Assembly (NCBI RefSeq): GCF_963576675.1 | Contig: NC_088917.1 | Span: 10,072,001-10,136,000, forward strand | Length of the DNA stretch: 64,000 nucleotides | Source of the DNA: Euphorbia lathyris | Lineage: Eukaryota > Streptophyta > Magnoliopsida > Malpighiales > Euphorbiaceae | Reading direction: 5' to 3' | Part shown: in pieces, positions 35,206 through 46,538 of the stretch | How positions within the stretch are numbered: the first letter of the stretch is position 1 | Layout of the letters: the number at the start of each line of letters is the position of its first letter | Position numbers and translations under genes: made by a program | The notes under the pieces: model-generated | What the model was told of the DNA's origin: nothing | What the model saw: the letters and a program-made list of their open reading frames with translations, nothing else | The model's database searches: none

Positions 35206-36962
35206 ACAAAAAGAATGCTTAAACTAACAAAACTCTACTAGACGTCACTACTTAAGGGCAAGTGTACCCCGTCGTATCAAGTAACAATCCGGTTAAGATC
35301 GGGTATCGAATCCACGGGATTTATAACTACAAGTATTAGACGACTCGGTTTTATACATTATTTAAGCGGTGAATACTTTGAGGTTGGTGTGAGACACAAC
35401 TACAAATTACTCCTAACTATAGGTGAGGCGAATTTATGTAACGAAACTCTAAGAGGTGATACGGATGGTGATAAGTTATAACTATGACAAATAACGACTC
35501 CTAATGCATATACGGTTAATGTTTTGCTCTTGCAAAGATGACTACGTGTAGTGTAACCGACCCGTGAAGTACTTAGACTACGTGGTTCCTAGTCAAGGCG
35601 TGTCTAATGCTTGGGACCAGAAATTAGGGCCCGTAAGTTCCGTGGCTTGTCAATTCCTACGGTTTTCGGAGTGTCACTTCCGGTAAGGCAACGCCTATAT
35701 GAATCCCTAAAGATAGCCCGAATGGCGTCGGAAATCGCGTTTCCCTACACAATAATCAATTACGAGTATCAAAACAAGTAACAAACATCAACACATATAT
35801 AGAAAAAGAGATTATGAATCATAAATTATAAATATGGAGAATGTAAATATGAATTACAACCAAGCATAGTACATAGGATGAGATCAAGCTAATTAGCAAG
35901 TGTAAAGGGAAGAATCCACCCTCGGAACTAGCTAACCGGACTCAAAAGCCGTCTCTTAGGACTTGGATGGTGGAGCTCTCGAGCTTGGTGTGCGGAGATG
36001 GAGCGGAACTTCGATGGAATGCCGGGATCACGAACAAGCTCTCAAGATGGAAGAGTTTAGTTACACAAAGCCTAAAAACAAATCTAAAACTACAAGAGTT
36101 TAAGCAAAAGATGTATACAAGGTGTAAGGTAGAAGGTCTCAAGTGTCTAAATGAGTGCTAGTCACTCTTATTTATACATCAAGCTAGGGGCGAGATTGTA
36201 ATTTCACAAGGTGCAAGCATGGAGGAACATGATTTTGTGCAGAAATCCCATGATACGCCTCGAGTATGGTAGCATACGCCCCACATGTTTTCCCATTCCG
36301 TCAGAAATCTCCTGCATGTGGACCAATTCCAGATTTTGTTGTCTCAAACACGCCCCGTGTAGACTGGGATGCGCTGCGTGTGTTTGAGACTCTGGCCTTT
36401 TATTGCTTGATTTGGTCTTTGTACGCCGTGCGTAGCTTGAGGCACGCCCCGCGTAGATGAGTCTCTAGACTTTTTGCATTGAAAAACTCCATTACACGCC
36501 CCACGTGTAAGGTGGTACGCCCTGCGTATGGATCGTTGACTCAGGGAGACCATGCAGTCTGACTTTTCAGGATTAGGCAATCATTTCTGACATGTGTTAT
36601 ACGCCTCGCGTAAGTTGGCGTACGCCTTACGTATGCTGACTCGATACCACGTGGTGCCTGTGGATAGGGCAATCATTTCTGACTTTATGTGTCACGCCCC
36701 GCGTATGGGATGATGCGCCCCACGTATGGAGTGGATTTTCACTCCTTGCTCGTACCTGAAATACAAATCTTGAGACCCGAGTTAGCTTGACGTTTTTATT
36801 TCCTAAACTAATCAAAAACAAAGAAAATTAACTGAAAGCACGGAATTTATTTTTATTTCGTTATTTTATTAAAACACTATATTTTTGTAATTAAACTTAT
36901 TTATTTCTTCTAAAATTAACCTGTAAATCACGCTAAAAGATAGGGGTAAAATACCCCTATCA
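35206..36962 (-). repeat. 5' LTR of element E
   Basis: Starts (minus strand) TGATAGGGGTATTTTACCCC, a 20-bp hairpin-like end shared with C1 and C2. Five well-formed dyad pairs are visible at 36255/36276, 36423/36444, 36496/36517, 36601/36622 and 36694/36715, all exactly 21 bp apart. The inner end near 35206-35226 departs from the other LTR about 80 bp before the expected GCGCATCA. Confidence 0.8.
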
Positions 36963-36967
36963 AAGAC

Positions 36968-37820
36968 CGTTTGAATTCAACAGATATGTCCGAATTCAAA
37001 TCATTAGGAGCTTCAAAATTGCTATAAAAGGACAAGTCCATCACTTGGATCCTTTGCTGAATTACAAAAAGAAAAAGCAAGTACAGACAGAAAAGAAAAT
37101 CTTCACAAGAGTGAAAATCCAAAAGAGAAGCTGTCTGATTAGAAAAACAAGTTCTTACACCCAAATCCAATCTCTGTGTAAAAGTCTAGAGTGAATTTGT
37201 ATTCATCTAAAGTGTTCTTCATCTAGAAAGAACAAATTTGTATCAATTGTAAAGATTGAGAGAGTGGTGCTGAGTACTCGGTTTTAGTACTCAGCGGTAG
37301 AGAAAATCTGAGTGTTCGGTTATAACGCTCAGTAGGATTGAGTAGACGAATATAGGACGGTACTCTTTCATACTCAGTTGCTTTGTAAACGGTTTGTGCT
37401 CTACCTTTAAAGAGCTCAGTAGTGGATTGAAAAAGCCCGGAAGGATTCTGGGGACTGGACGTAGGCGGTGAGGCCGAACCATGATAAGACTGCTGAGTAA
37501 TCTCTAACCCTTTCTCTTAATATATATATGTATGTGTTGCTTGCTTAAATTACTCAGGATATAAATTGTATAAGCCGACATTGAGTAATCAGAGTGCTGA
37601 GTTGGAAGCTGACCTTAAGTGTTAATTCCTAACTCACAAGTAAAACAGTTCTAGTCTGCCTCTGACTAAAGCTGTCTTACATCTCGCTCAGCCTTGCTGA
37701 CCAAAACTGAGTGAGGTTATTTAAAGAATTAAATTAAGTCAGCACAATTAAGCGAAAAAGTTACATTAGTTCCTAACCCCCCCATTGGAACTAATCCTAT
37801 TACATTACATGGGACCAATA
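36968..37820 (+). repeat. 3' LTR of element A, second part
   Basis: Continues the LTR interrupted at 26623. It includes TATAAAAGG near 37023, a leader, and the terminal ACCCCCCCATTGGAACTA ... GGGACCAATA that matches the D LTR end apart from the last CA, here TA. Ends at 37820; the following TGACA could be the TSD but its partner is outside the window. Confidence 0.8.
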
Positions 37821-40222
37821 TGACAAACATACGAAGTTTGAGGAAAGGATTGACAACCCGGAACTCAAATTAGTTAAAATGCTATCCATGTTTCTTCTTC
37901 TCTGTTAATTTGATTCGATTCATAATCAATTAATAAGATATCTTTTCAATTCAATATATTTTTCTGTTGTTACTTTGATGTTACCTTCGAAGTAAGGTTC
38001 TGGTGTTTTCATTAAAACGTATATATTTCATATAATTACAAGGAAACTTTGTTGAACACTTAAAAGAATTAGTTTTTATGGATGATATGATCGTTGAGTC
38101 GGCTTATCAAACATAGAACACCAATTTGACTAAGGTAGAAATCTGCTCCGATCCAGAGAGATTTCTACGGTTCAAAGCCCACTAATTGAATTATCAGATA
38201 AATTGTTACATCTTAATAATCTGATCAAAGTTATAAGTTGTTTTCTTGCTTTGTGTAAACAAGTCTCGAATTCTACTTTAACCTAAACTTAATTTCTATA
38301 TGTTGTAATCTTAACTATAACCAAAATTAGGATTAGAAACCAATTTAAACCATTTCAAACCATTAAAGTTTTCCTATAAACTTTGAGAAGATGAATGTAA
38401 TCAAAACAATAAATTCTAATCAAATTATCATACGTTCCCTATGGGATCGATATTTTATTACTACAAGCGAAACCGTGCACTTGGGGAATTCGCCTAACAG
38501 AGATGCAGTATGTGTGGAAAGGATGGTCATGTTACTGGATCTTCTCTTTCGGAGCTGTATTTTCTTCTATGTATGTATGTAACCGTAATTAAGGTCGTCC
38601 ACCTTATTTGTGCCATGTATGAAGGTCCCTAACATGGCAGCCAACACCCATGATTGAAAGTCCAAACTTATTTTCAGTTCCAACAGCCACAGATTCCACA
38701 TACACAAATCTTTCCTAAACCTCCCATACCAAATAGATTCCAACAACATCTTTCTCTCATTTTCCTCTGCGACCGCTGGACACCTTTCTCAAATGTTTTT
38801 ATGCGATGCTAATAACTATCTTTGTAGCTCCACAACCGAATCACTTTCAATCGTTATTGCATCTGCTTTTGCTTTCAATGGTAGTTTGATTGCCTTAGCT
38901 TTCTCTTCTCTTCCCTTCGCCGCACCCTTTCTCTTTAGGTTTTAGGTTTAAGTTTAGGTTTAGGTTTAGGTTTTTCCTTTCATCCTTACTCATTTATATA
39001 AACATTAATTAACAATTTTATAATTATAATATAATTAATAATAAATTTATTTTTTAAGATTAATAATTATTATTATAAGAAAATTAAAATTAAAATAAAA
39101 CCCAACTATATTTGTATTTTACAAAGAAATTAAAATTAAAATAAACCCAAGTAAATTTGAATTTTATAAAGAAACTAAAATTAAAATAAAACCCAAGTAA
39201 AACTGGATTTTATAAAGAGATTAAAATAAAATCCAAGTTCAAATAGTATAACACTTCTAAAAAAAATGGGTAGCAGAGGAACTCTAAATTCATCTTGAAA
39301 GCGCGCATCGTAAATTATAAAGACATGGTTACTCATCTTATCATCCGCTTGAACTTTAGGTCCTATTGCATTGAGAGGATGACATTGTTGATGTTGGTAT
39401 TTCAAATAAGGTAAGTAAGAGAGGTTTGATCAAGATGAGATGCAGTACGTGTGGAAAGGAAGCTCATGTTATTGGATCTTCTCTTTCGGAGTTGTATTCT
39501 CTTTTATGTATGTCTGTAACCGTAATTAAAGTCGTCCACCTTATTTATGCCATGTATGACTTAAGGCCGGTCCAAACCCATTAAGGTCCATCTATATTTA
39601 GGGTGAGCTTGAATTTTATAAAAATAGCATGATCCACCTCAATCCGGCTTACTTTATTAATATTAATTTTTAAATATAAATTTTTATTTTTATTATTAAA
39701 AAATGTATATATTTTTAAAAATGACTTATTTAAACTGAGTGATGTGGTTGGATAAGTCTACTTGTAAACCTGTAATTGGACATAAATACATAAAAAATGG
39801 CCAGAATCTGACTGACATGCTCGTATACCTTAAATTGTGCTTACTTTATTTGTACTATGATCGAGCTTTAGAAGACGGTTATAAGCTTATGAACATGACG
39901 TGCTACGCATCACTTATTGATAGATGAATGTGTGCTCGTATGTCGGGATTTGACACCTTTTAAACTCAGTAGGTTCATGATTTATAGGATCGCGCGTGAT
40001 TGCTATAATAGGTGGATTCTTGAAGGGTTTGTTGAGACTTTCCGGACCAAGACCTTCAAGACAGAATCATATTGAACAGCTTTATTGTGTAAATACCACG
40101 TGAACGAGTTTATATTCGGCTTATATTAATGAACATAGAATTTGCTTTTTAAACCTAAACCCGCCTAAAACAACCACCAACCTAGCTAAGTTGAGTTAAG
40201 CATTTTTTTTTTGTTTTTGACA

Positions 40223-40689
40223 AAAAGCATAATTAAGCCCCTAAACTTTATCCGTTTAAGGATCAAGCCTCTAATCATTTATTTTTCCACATTGAGCCAT
40301 TGATCATTGATTTTATTATGGATTTGGCCCTTATATAACTTTTCCGCCGAGTTTAGGAGATGAGAAGATCGATTTGCCGATTCTAATATTGAAAATCACA
40401 AAATGGGAGAGGAGAAAATCGAGTTTGGAAGAATATACTGGAAATTAATTTCTATAATTTCGTTTTAGTTTTTAATTTTTATCTCTCATAGTCAAGAAAT
40501 TCTTATTTTTATTTGTCAATGTCAACAAGCTGAATTGCCCCGATGATTATGCAGTCCAAACTCAACAAAAAAGTTAAATAAAGGCTTAATCCATAATAGA
40601 ATCAATGATCAAAGACTCAATATGGGAAAATAAATAATCAAGGGCTTAAGCCTTAAAACAACTAAAGTTCAGGACTTAATTATGCTTTT
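40223..40689. mobile_element. MITE-like inverted-repeat element, copy 1
   Basis: Ends AAAAGCATAATTAAGCCC ... CTTAATTATGCTTTT are inverted complements, 467 bp. A second copy of the same family lies in UBP22 intron 2 (45055-45524). No clear TSD because the flanks are T-rich. Confidence 0.65.
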
Positions 40690-40770
40690 TGTTTTGTTTT
40701 TTTTGACAAAAGTAGTACTCACAATTTTCAGAATTACCACTGCTTTGAACTGGAAGAAAATCTGATGTCT

Positions 40771-40900
40771 CCATTTTAGTGTTCCATTCCATATACCTCT
40801 CATAAAAAGTGGTTCCTTTTTATTGTATGAGTCCCCTTGACTCATAAGTATTATTTTAATAAAAAAGTACCACTTTTTATGAAAGGGACACTGAAATAGG
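40771..40900. mobile_element. Short foldback element
   Basis: The left arm (CATTTTAGTGTTCC and CTCATAAAAAGTGGT) and right arm (ACCACTTTTTATGA and GGGACACTGAAATAG) are inverted complements around a centre of about 55 bp. Family not recognised. Confidence 0.5.
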
Positions 40901-41545
40901 ACAAATTATTAGAAGCACCCGGTTCTCCATGTTAAATGTATGACCTTTTATATATATTTTGACACGTGTAACATGGATCCACACATGTTATAAAAAACTT
41001 CACTATTTTAATTATTACATAAGGTCATAATACACGTGTCCAAATATGAATTGGAGTCTTCCAAGTGATACGAAAGACATGCTTAGACATCGGATTTCCA
41101 TTGCTTTGAGCAAACCCTAACCATCCATCCATCCATTTGGGGCTTATTGAAAACATGAAATGATCTGTCAACCCAATGATCCAAAATCATGATTGAAACG
41201 AACGGTCCAGATCCAACTGGAAGAGTTACAGTGACGATTGATCTATGGAGAAACCCAAGAGAGCAAAAGACAAGTCTCAAGAAAGTCGGTCTATTCATCA
41301 AAAGCCCCTTCTTCTTCTTCTTCTTCTAACTCCATCTTTTTTCCTTTTCAATCATTTCAACTAAACTCATTACAAATTAACCCTAATCCGTTCCTTAATT
41401 ATCTCTCTAAGCTACAATCTTTTCAATCAAAACTCCAAAACTGTTCATTTTGTTGTTATTGATGCGGCCAATTTGATCTAATCATCGATTTGATCTTCTA
41501 GGGTTTTCAATCGAGGAATCAAGGCCTACCCACCCTTTCAATCTT

Positions 41546-44500
41546 ATGGAAACAGGTAATCTTTTGTATACAAATCCAAAGATTTGCAAGCATCTAGCTG
41601 ATTACAAGGTTAAACATGGTTTGACTGGCTATAAATCTCTCCAAAATTGCCTAAAAACCAGTCCAAATGGAAGAACCAGTGTTTATAACTGTGAATCAAC
41701 GATACCCAGATGCTTTTTTTGTAATGGGTATGGAGATAATAGATCTTATGTTTGTTTAGTTTGCTCTTTAATTTCTTGTTCAAGCCACACCCTTTTACAT
41801 GCCCAATCGGAGAATGGTCATGAGATTTCCGTTAACATGGAAAGATCGGAGCTTTATTGCTGTTTGTGCAGTGATCAGGTCTATGATCCTGATTTTGACA
41901 AGGTTGTTGTGTCCAAAAACATGATGGATATGCCCAATGAAACGCAGAGTTTTGATGATGGTGTGAGAAGGACTAGTAAGAGGAGGAAACTGATGGATAT
42001 GGATTCGAAGAAGTCGAAACAGCTTGTTTCGATGAGGGATCGAAGGGCGAAATCATGTTATCCGTTGGGATTGAGAGGGTTGAACAATTTGGGGAGCACT
42101 TGTTTTATGAATTCTGTGTTGCAAGCATTGATTCATGCACCTCCATTTAGGGATTACTTCTTGAGTGATCGTCATGATCGGGAAACTTGTCGAAAAAAAT
42201 CGTCAGATCGGTTGTGTTTGGCCTGCAATATTGATGTTATTTTCTCAGCTGTGTATTCCGGGCATCGGACACCTTACAGTCCAGCTCAGTTTCTCTACAG
42301 GTCTGCTATGAATATGAATCCTTTAGTTTCAGAGTAATTGAAAATGACATGTTTTCGAAAATATAGATCACATTGTTCGGTCCTGTTCGTCGTAAGTTAT
42401 TTATGTGTTTGATATGTATTATCATTTATCAGTTAATGCAATTAGTAGATTTTTGTTTTTGCTATTTTTAGGGGTTTTTGATCTTTTTGTGCAATGTGAT
42501 CAGAACTTTAATTGTTTATGTATTGTCAGTTGATGCAATAGCAGAAAGCAAAAAAAATTGCTACTTTTAGGGATTTTGAAACCGAATTTTCGATCCTTTT
42601 GTGCCTATGTGATCAGAACTTTGTTATTTAGTGCTGGAATAATTCCAGAAATTGGTGTATGCAATAGCCGAAAGCAAAAAGCTTGCTACTTTTAGGGATT
42701 TTGAAACCGAATTTTCGATCCTTTTCTGTGAATGTGATCAGAACTTTCGTTGTTTAGTGTTGGGATAATTCCAGAAATTGGTGATATGTATTATTGTCAG
42801 TTAATGTGAATATGCAATAGCCGAAAGCAAAAAGATTGGCGACTTTTAGGGATTTTAAACCGAATTTTCGATCTTTTTGTTCCAATATGAGCTGAACTTG
42901 CATTATTTAGTGGGGTTAAATGCACCATTGGTCACTGAAGTTACATGGTTGTCTCAAAGTGGTCACCCAAACGTGATAGCCACGTATTGGTTATTTTTAT
43001 GAAAAAAAAAACTAAATTTTATTTTTTTTCATAAAAATAACCGACACATGATAGCCAAGTGGCGCATACGTGGATGTCATGTGTCGTTTCAGTCTGAGAT
43101 CTAAGTTTGTTCATGCTAATGTGTCACCTATGTCATCATTTCAATGTTTTTTAATCACTGAAATCGTCAAAGTGACCTAATTTAGACAAAACTTAAAGTT
43201 GAGTGATTTTATTGAGACAAATTGAAGTTGGGTGACCTTTTTGAGACAACCGTATAAGTTCAGTGACCAATGATGCATTTAACCCTTATTTAGTGCTGGA
43301 ATAATTCCAGGCATTGGTGATGTTGTTGTTGATGAATGTATTCTGTAACAAGCAGCTTTGTTGGTATGGCTATAGTCGTTTCAGTCCGGGGCTAGATCTC
43401 TTAATAGCTAATCCCTTATTCCACTGTGACAGAGAATTTAGATCACATTGTTTCGTCATGTTCGTCGTAAGCTGTTTTAATTGATGTGTTTGATATGTAT
43501 TATCAGTTATTATGCAGTCACCCGTAATCCCAAAAGTTTGCGACTTTTAGGGATTTTCGATCTTTTTGTTCCAATATGAGCAGAAATTTCATTATTTAGT
43601 GCTGGAGTTGTTCCATGAATTGGTGATGTTGTTGTTGATGAATGTATTCTGTAACAAGCAGCTTTGTTGGCATTGTTATAGTCGTTTCGTTTCAGTACGG
43701 GGCTAGATCTCTTCATAGCTAATCCGATATTTACTGTGATATAGAATTTAGATCACATTGTTTTGTCATGTTCGTCGTAAGCCCTTTTAAGTGATGTGTT
43801 TGATATGTATTATCAGTTGTTATGCAATCACCCGTAAAGCCAAAAGTTTGCGACTTTTAGGGATTTTCGATCTTTTTGTGCCAATATGATCAGAACTTTG
43901 ATTATTTACTGCCAGAATAATTTCTGGTGATGTTGTTGATGAATGTATTCTGCTAGGCATAAAACCCATTTGGCTCCCAAACTAAGGCTTCAAAGTCAAT
44001 TAGGACCCCAAACTATCAAAATCATCAATCAGGTCCCTGAACTAAGCAAAAATCACCAATTGAGTCCCCATTCTAAACAAAAATCATCAATTGAGGCCTC
44101 ATCAAAAATCATTCGGTTGAACAGCTTCAGACCATCTTCCTCAATCTCATTTTGAACCAACACAGGGATGATTACAGTCTATATCAAATAGTCATAGTTT
44201 TTTATTTTAGGATAGGATATGGACTCAATTGATGATTTTTGCTTAGTTCAGGGACCTAATTGATGATTTTGATAGTTTAGGGTCCTAATTGAATTTGAAG
44301 CTTTAATTTGGGGACCCAAATGGATGTAATGCCATTCTGCAAAAGGCGACTTTGTTGGCATTGCTATATTAGTTTCAGTACAGGGCTAGATTTCTTCATA
44401 GCTAATCCATTTATTCTTCCATGATATAGAATTTAGATCACATTGTTCGGTCCTGTTTGATATGTATCATCAATTAATGCAGTAGCCGGAAGCAAAAAGA

Positions 44501-46538
44501 TTGCTACTTTTTAGGGATTTTGGAACTGATATTTTTTATTTTTTTTGTGCCAATGTGATGAGAACTTTCATTATTTAGTTCTGGAATAATTCCCGGTGAT
44601 GTTGTTGTTGGTGAATGTATTCTACAACAGGGGACTTCGTTGGCATTGCGATAGTAGTTTCAGTCCGGGGCTAGATCTTTTCATAGTTAATCCATTTATT
44701 CTAATCCATTAGTAATGAAATTTTGTTTCTATATATGAAGTTGGTGGCAGCATTCAGTGAATCTAGCTAGTTACGAGCAGCAGGATGCTCATGAATTCTT
44801 CATTTCGGTGTTAGATGGGATTCATGAAAAAGAAGCCCCGAATAAAGGTAATGTTGCAGGTGCTTAGATATAGTGCTCATTCTAATTTCGATCTTGATAT
44901 GTATCTAATTGAGTTACCGATACCTTTTGTTTTTCGCTTCATTCATTGTGATGCCTTGTGGTAATTGTTAATTATTGACTGGATTCGTTGAGCTAAATAT
45001 GGAGTCTCGATAATTAGTTCTCGTTTCTGAGTATTTGAAATTCTTAGTTATTACAAAAGCATAATTAAGCCCCTAAACTTTACATGTTTTAAGGATCAAG
45101 CTCCTGATCAATCATTTTTCCATATTGAGTCCTTGATCATTGATTTTGTTATGGATTTGACCATTCTTTAACTTTTCCGTCGAGTTTAGGAGATGAGAAG
45201 ATCGATTTGGCGATTCTAATGTTGAAAATCACAAAATGTGTGAGGAGAAAATCGAGTTTCGAAGAATATACTGGAAATTAATTTCTATAATTTCGTTTTA
45301 GTTTTTAATTTGTATCTCTTCTCGTCCAGGAATTCTTATTTTTATTTGTCCATGTCAACAAGCCGAATCGTCCTAACGATGTATGCAGTCCAAACTCGAT
45401 GAAAAAGTTAAATAAGGGCCTAATCCCTAATAGAATCAATGATCAAGGGTTCAATGTGGAAAAATAAATGATCAGGGGCTTAATCCTTAAAACAGCTAAA
45501 GTTCAAGGGCTTAATTATGCTTTTTGCCAAAGTTAAATAGTTTGAACAGTTTTGAAATTTATGTAAAGATGTCTGTCATTGTGTTGCTTCCGAATTGTGT
45601 TTTGTAAGCCGAAGAAAATCCACCTTGGGCACGAAGGAATTCTTCATAAGCCGGTGAACTTTTTCGCGTACATTCGGGTTTTTTGTGTGAATGTGGGTAA
45701 TACAGGACTTGAGATACTTTTCTGTTGTACTTAATATATATTGATCTTCTGTTGTGCAGATAATTCAGATTGTCAGTGCATTGCGCATCGGGTTTTCTCG
45801 GGGATGTTGAGATCCGACGTTACTTGCATGACCTGTGGATTTACGTCGACAACTTACGACCCTTTTCTAGATATTTCACTCGACATGGACATGAGAAATT
45901 TGTCTTCTGAAGATGTAGCAAACAAGTCTGCTAGACCGAATGTGAATACAAGCAGATGTTCGCTTTCAGCCTGCTTGGATTTGTTTACGAGGCCAGAGAA
46001 ATTGGGGTCGGACCAGAAACTTTACTGCCAAAATTGTCGAGAAAAACAGGACTCCGTTAAGCAAATGTCCGTTAAAAGGCTCCCATTGGTGTTATCTTTA
46101 CACATCAAACGTTTCGAGCACTCTACAATCAGGAAAATGTCGAGAAAACTCGATTGCCATCTGCAGTTTCCGTTTTCTTTAGATATGAGCTCGTATCTAT
46201 CGTCCTCGATCATCAGAAACAGGTTTGGAAATAGGATTTTCGCTTTCGAGAGCGATGAAGCAGATGCCTCTGCAGAATTTGAGATTTTTGCTGTGATCAC
46301 TCATTCGGGGATGCTAGAATCAGGGCACTACGTGACTTACATCCGGTTAAGAAACCAGTGGTACAAATGTGATGATGCATGGATTACCGAGGTTGATGAA
46401 GCGATAGTAAGAGCTTCACAGTGTTATATGATATTTTATGTGCAGAAAACGCTTTATTACAAAGCGAACGAGGATTCGAGCTGCACGACAGTGTCCCCGA
46501 GAAGGGATCCATTTGTTCCTATTGCGGGTTGTTGCTAA
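41546..46538 (+). CDS. UBP22: Ubiquitin carboxyl-terminal hydrolase 22-like (SAGA deubiquitinase)
   Basis: Three exons, 41546-42300, 44741-44847 and 45760-46538, join in frame into a 546-residue protein, close to the 550 or so of Arabidopsis UBP22. The zf-UBP zinc finger spans about residues 50-115 (C56, C59, C70, C73, C78, H81, H85, H92, C105, C108). The USP domain follows: Cys box GLRGLNNLGSTCFMNS with catalytic C186, QQDAHEFF encoded by exon 2, zinc pairs CMTC (310/313) and CQNC (377/380), and His box ESGHYVTY with H477 and the acidic YKCDD at 492-493. Known family role: the nuclear catalytic subunit of the SAGA deubiquitination module, removing ubiquitin from histone H2B. The exon 1 donor is CAG|GTCTGC, less usual than GTAAGT, but it alone keeps the conserved SWWQHS junction. 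No breaks seen. Confidence 0.93.
42913..43285. mobile_element. Mutator-like MITE in UBP22 intron 1 (373 bp)
   Basis: Termini GGGTTAAATGCACC and GATGCATTTAACCC are inverted complements that continue inward (CATTGGTCACTGAA ... TTCAGTGACCAATG). It is flanked by TTATTTAGTG at 42903-42912 and 43286-43295; a 9-10 bp duplication is the Mutator superfamily hallmark. Confidence 0.85.
43957..44333. mobile_element. Second Mutator-like MITE in UBP22 intron 1 (377 bp)
   Basis: Ends GGCATAAAACCCATTTGG and CCAAATGGATGTAATGCC are inverted complements with small differences, and the inner arms (GACCCCAAACTATCAAAATC ... GATTTTGATAGTTTAGGGTC) also pair. Flanked by ATTCTGCTA and ATTCTGCAA, a 9-bp duplication with one change. 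Different family from the MITE at 42913. Confidence 0.8.
44848..45759 (+). other. UBP22 intron 2
   Basis: 912-bp intron from GTAATG to TTGTGCAG; over half of it is the MITE at 45055-45524. Confidence 0.85.
45055..45524. mobile_element. MITE-like inverted-repeat element, copy 2, in UBP22 intron 2
   Basis: 470 bp, ends AAAAGCATAATTAAGCCC ... GCTTAATTATGCTTTT; closely related to 40223-40689 throughout. No clear TSD. Confidence 0.7.

Larger units (their letters stand above)
26624..36962 (-). mobile_element. Athila-like Ty3/gypsy element E without pol (10.3 kb with nested C2)
   Basis: Outer ends are TGATGCGCG at 26624 and CCCCTATCA at 36962, the Athila LTR termini seen also in C1 and C2, with TSD AAGAC at 26619-26623 and 36963-36967. 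Two direct copies of about 1.7 kb (about 26706-30017 without C2, and 35206-36907) are the LTRs. In sense order (minus strand) it has 5' LTR, gag (33733-35133) and an ATHILA ORF-1-like gene (31834-32559); no protease, RT or integrase is present, so it is non-autonomous. The left LTR lacks its first 50 or so bases and the right LTR lacks its last 80 or so, so neither a normal primer site nor a polypurine tract borders the interior. Confidence 0.8.
8229..37820 (+). mobile_element. Ty1/copia Sirevirus-like element A, host of the nested insertions (3' portion)
   Basis: The pieces of one plus-strand element can be followed across the insertions: RNase H tail (8229-8617), intergenic promoter block (8618-8999 and 10703-10839), env-like ORF (10840-13772 and 25268-25496), polypurine tract before 26022, and 3' LTR (26022-26623 and 36968-37820). 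The LTR starts TGTTGAAACACC and ends GGGACCAATA, close to the D element termini (TGTTGAAACACC ... GGGACCAACA). The 5' half and 5' LTR are off the left edge beyond element B. It is the oldest layer of the nest, with nonsense codons and frameshifts. Confidence 0.85.
37821..41225. other. Spacer between the transposon nest and UBP22
   Basis: No intact gene. A stretch of about 120 bp is present twice in direct orientation (38502-38623 and 39441-39561). Both copies can encode RCSxCGKxxHVxGSSLSEL, reminiscent of a decayed CCHC knuckle. AT-rich repeats fill 38990-39250. A short run of degenerate TTTAGG units is at 38938-38972. Two inverted-repeat elements at 40223-40689 and 40771-40900 are listed separately. 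Confidence 0.5.
42301..44740 (+). repeat. UBP22 intron 1 with roughly 350-bp tandem repeats
   Basis: The 2.44-kb intron contains several diverged copies of a block with GATCACATTGTT, GACTTTTAGGGATTTT, TTATTTAGTGCTGGAATAAT, GATGTTGTTGTTGATGAATG and GGGGCTAGATCT. Two MULE-type MITEs have inserted into these copies. The repeats explain most of the intron's length. Confidence 0.7.

Noticed and set aside
26706..36907. Reading E as an independent element inserted in a solo LTR
   Set aside because: The common segment starts and ends without TG/CA or a TSD at its outer borders, whereas the outer ends at 26624 and 36962 have Athila termini and a perfect TSD.
38938..38972. Telomere-like TTTAGG repeat
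   Set aside because: Only a few degenerate units, not the plant TTTAGGG array; probably chance or a short interstitial remnant.
41238..41462. 74-codon frame upstream of UBP22
   Set aside because: Low-complexity Ser/Phe/Asn composition from TTC repeats in the 5' leader; could at most be an upstream ORF, with no support.
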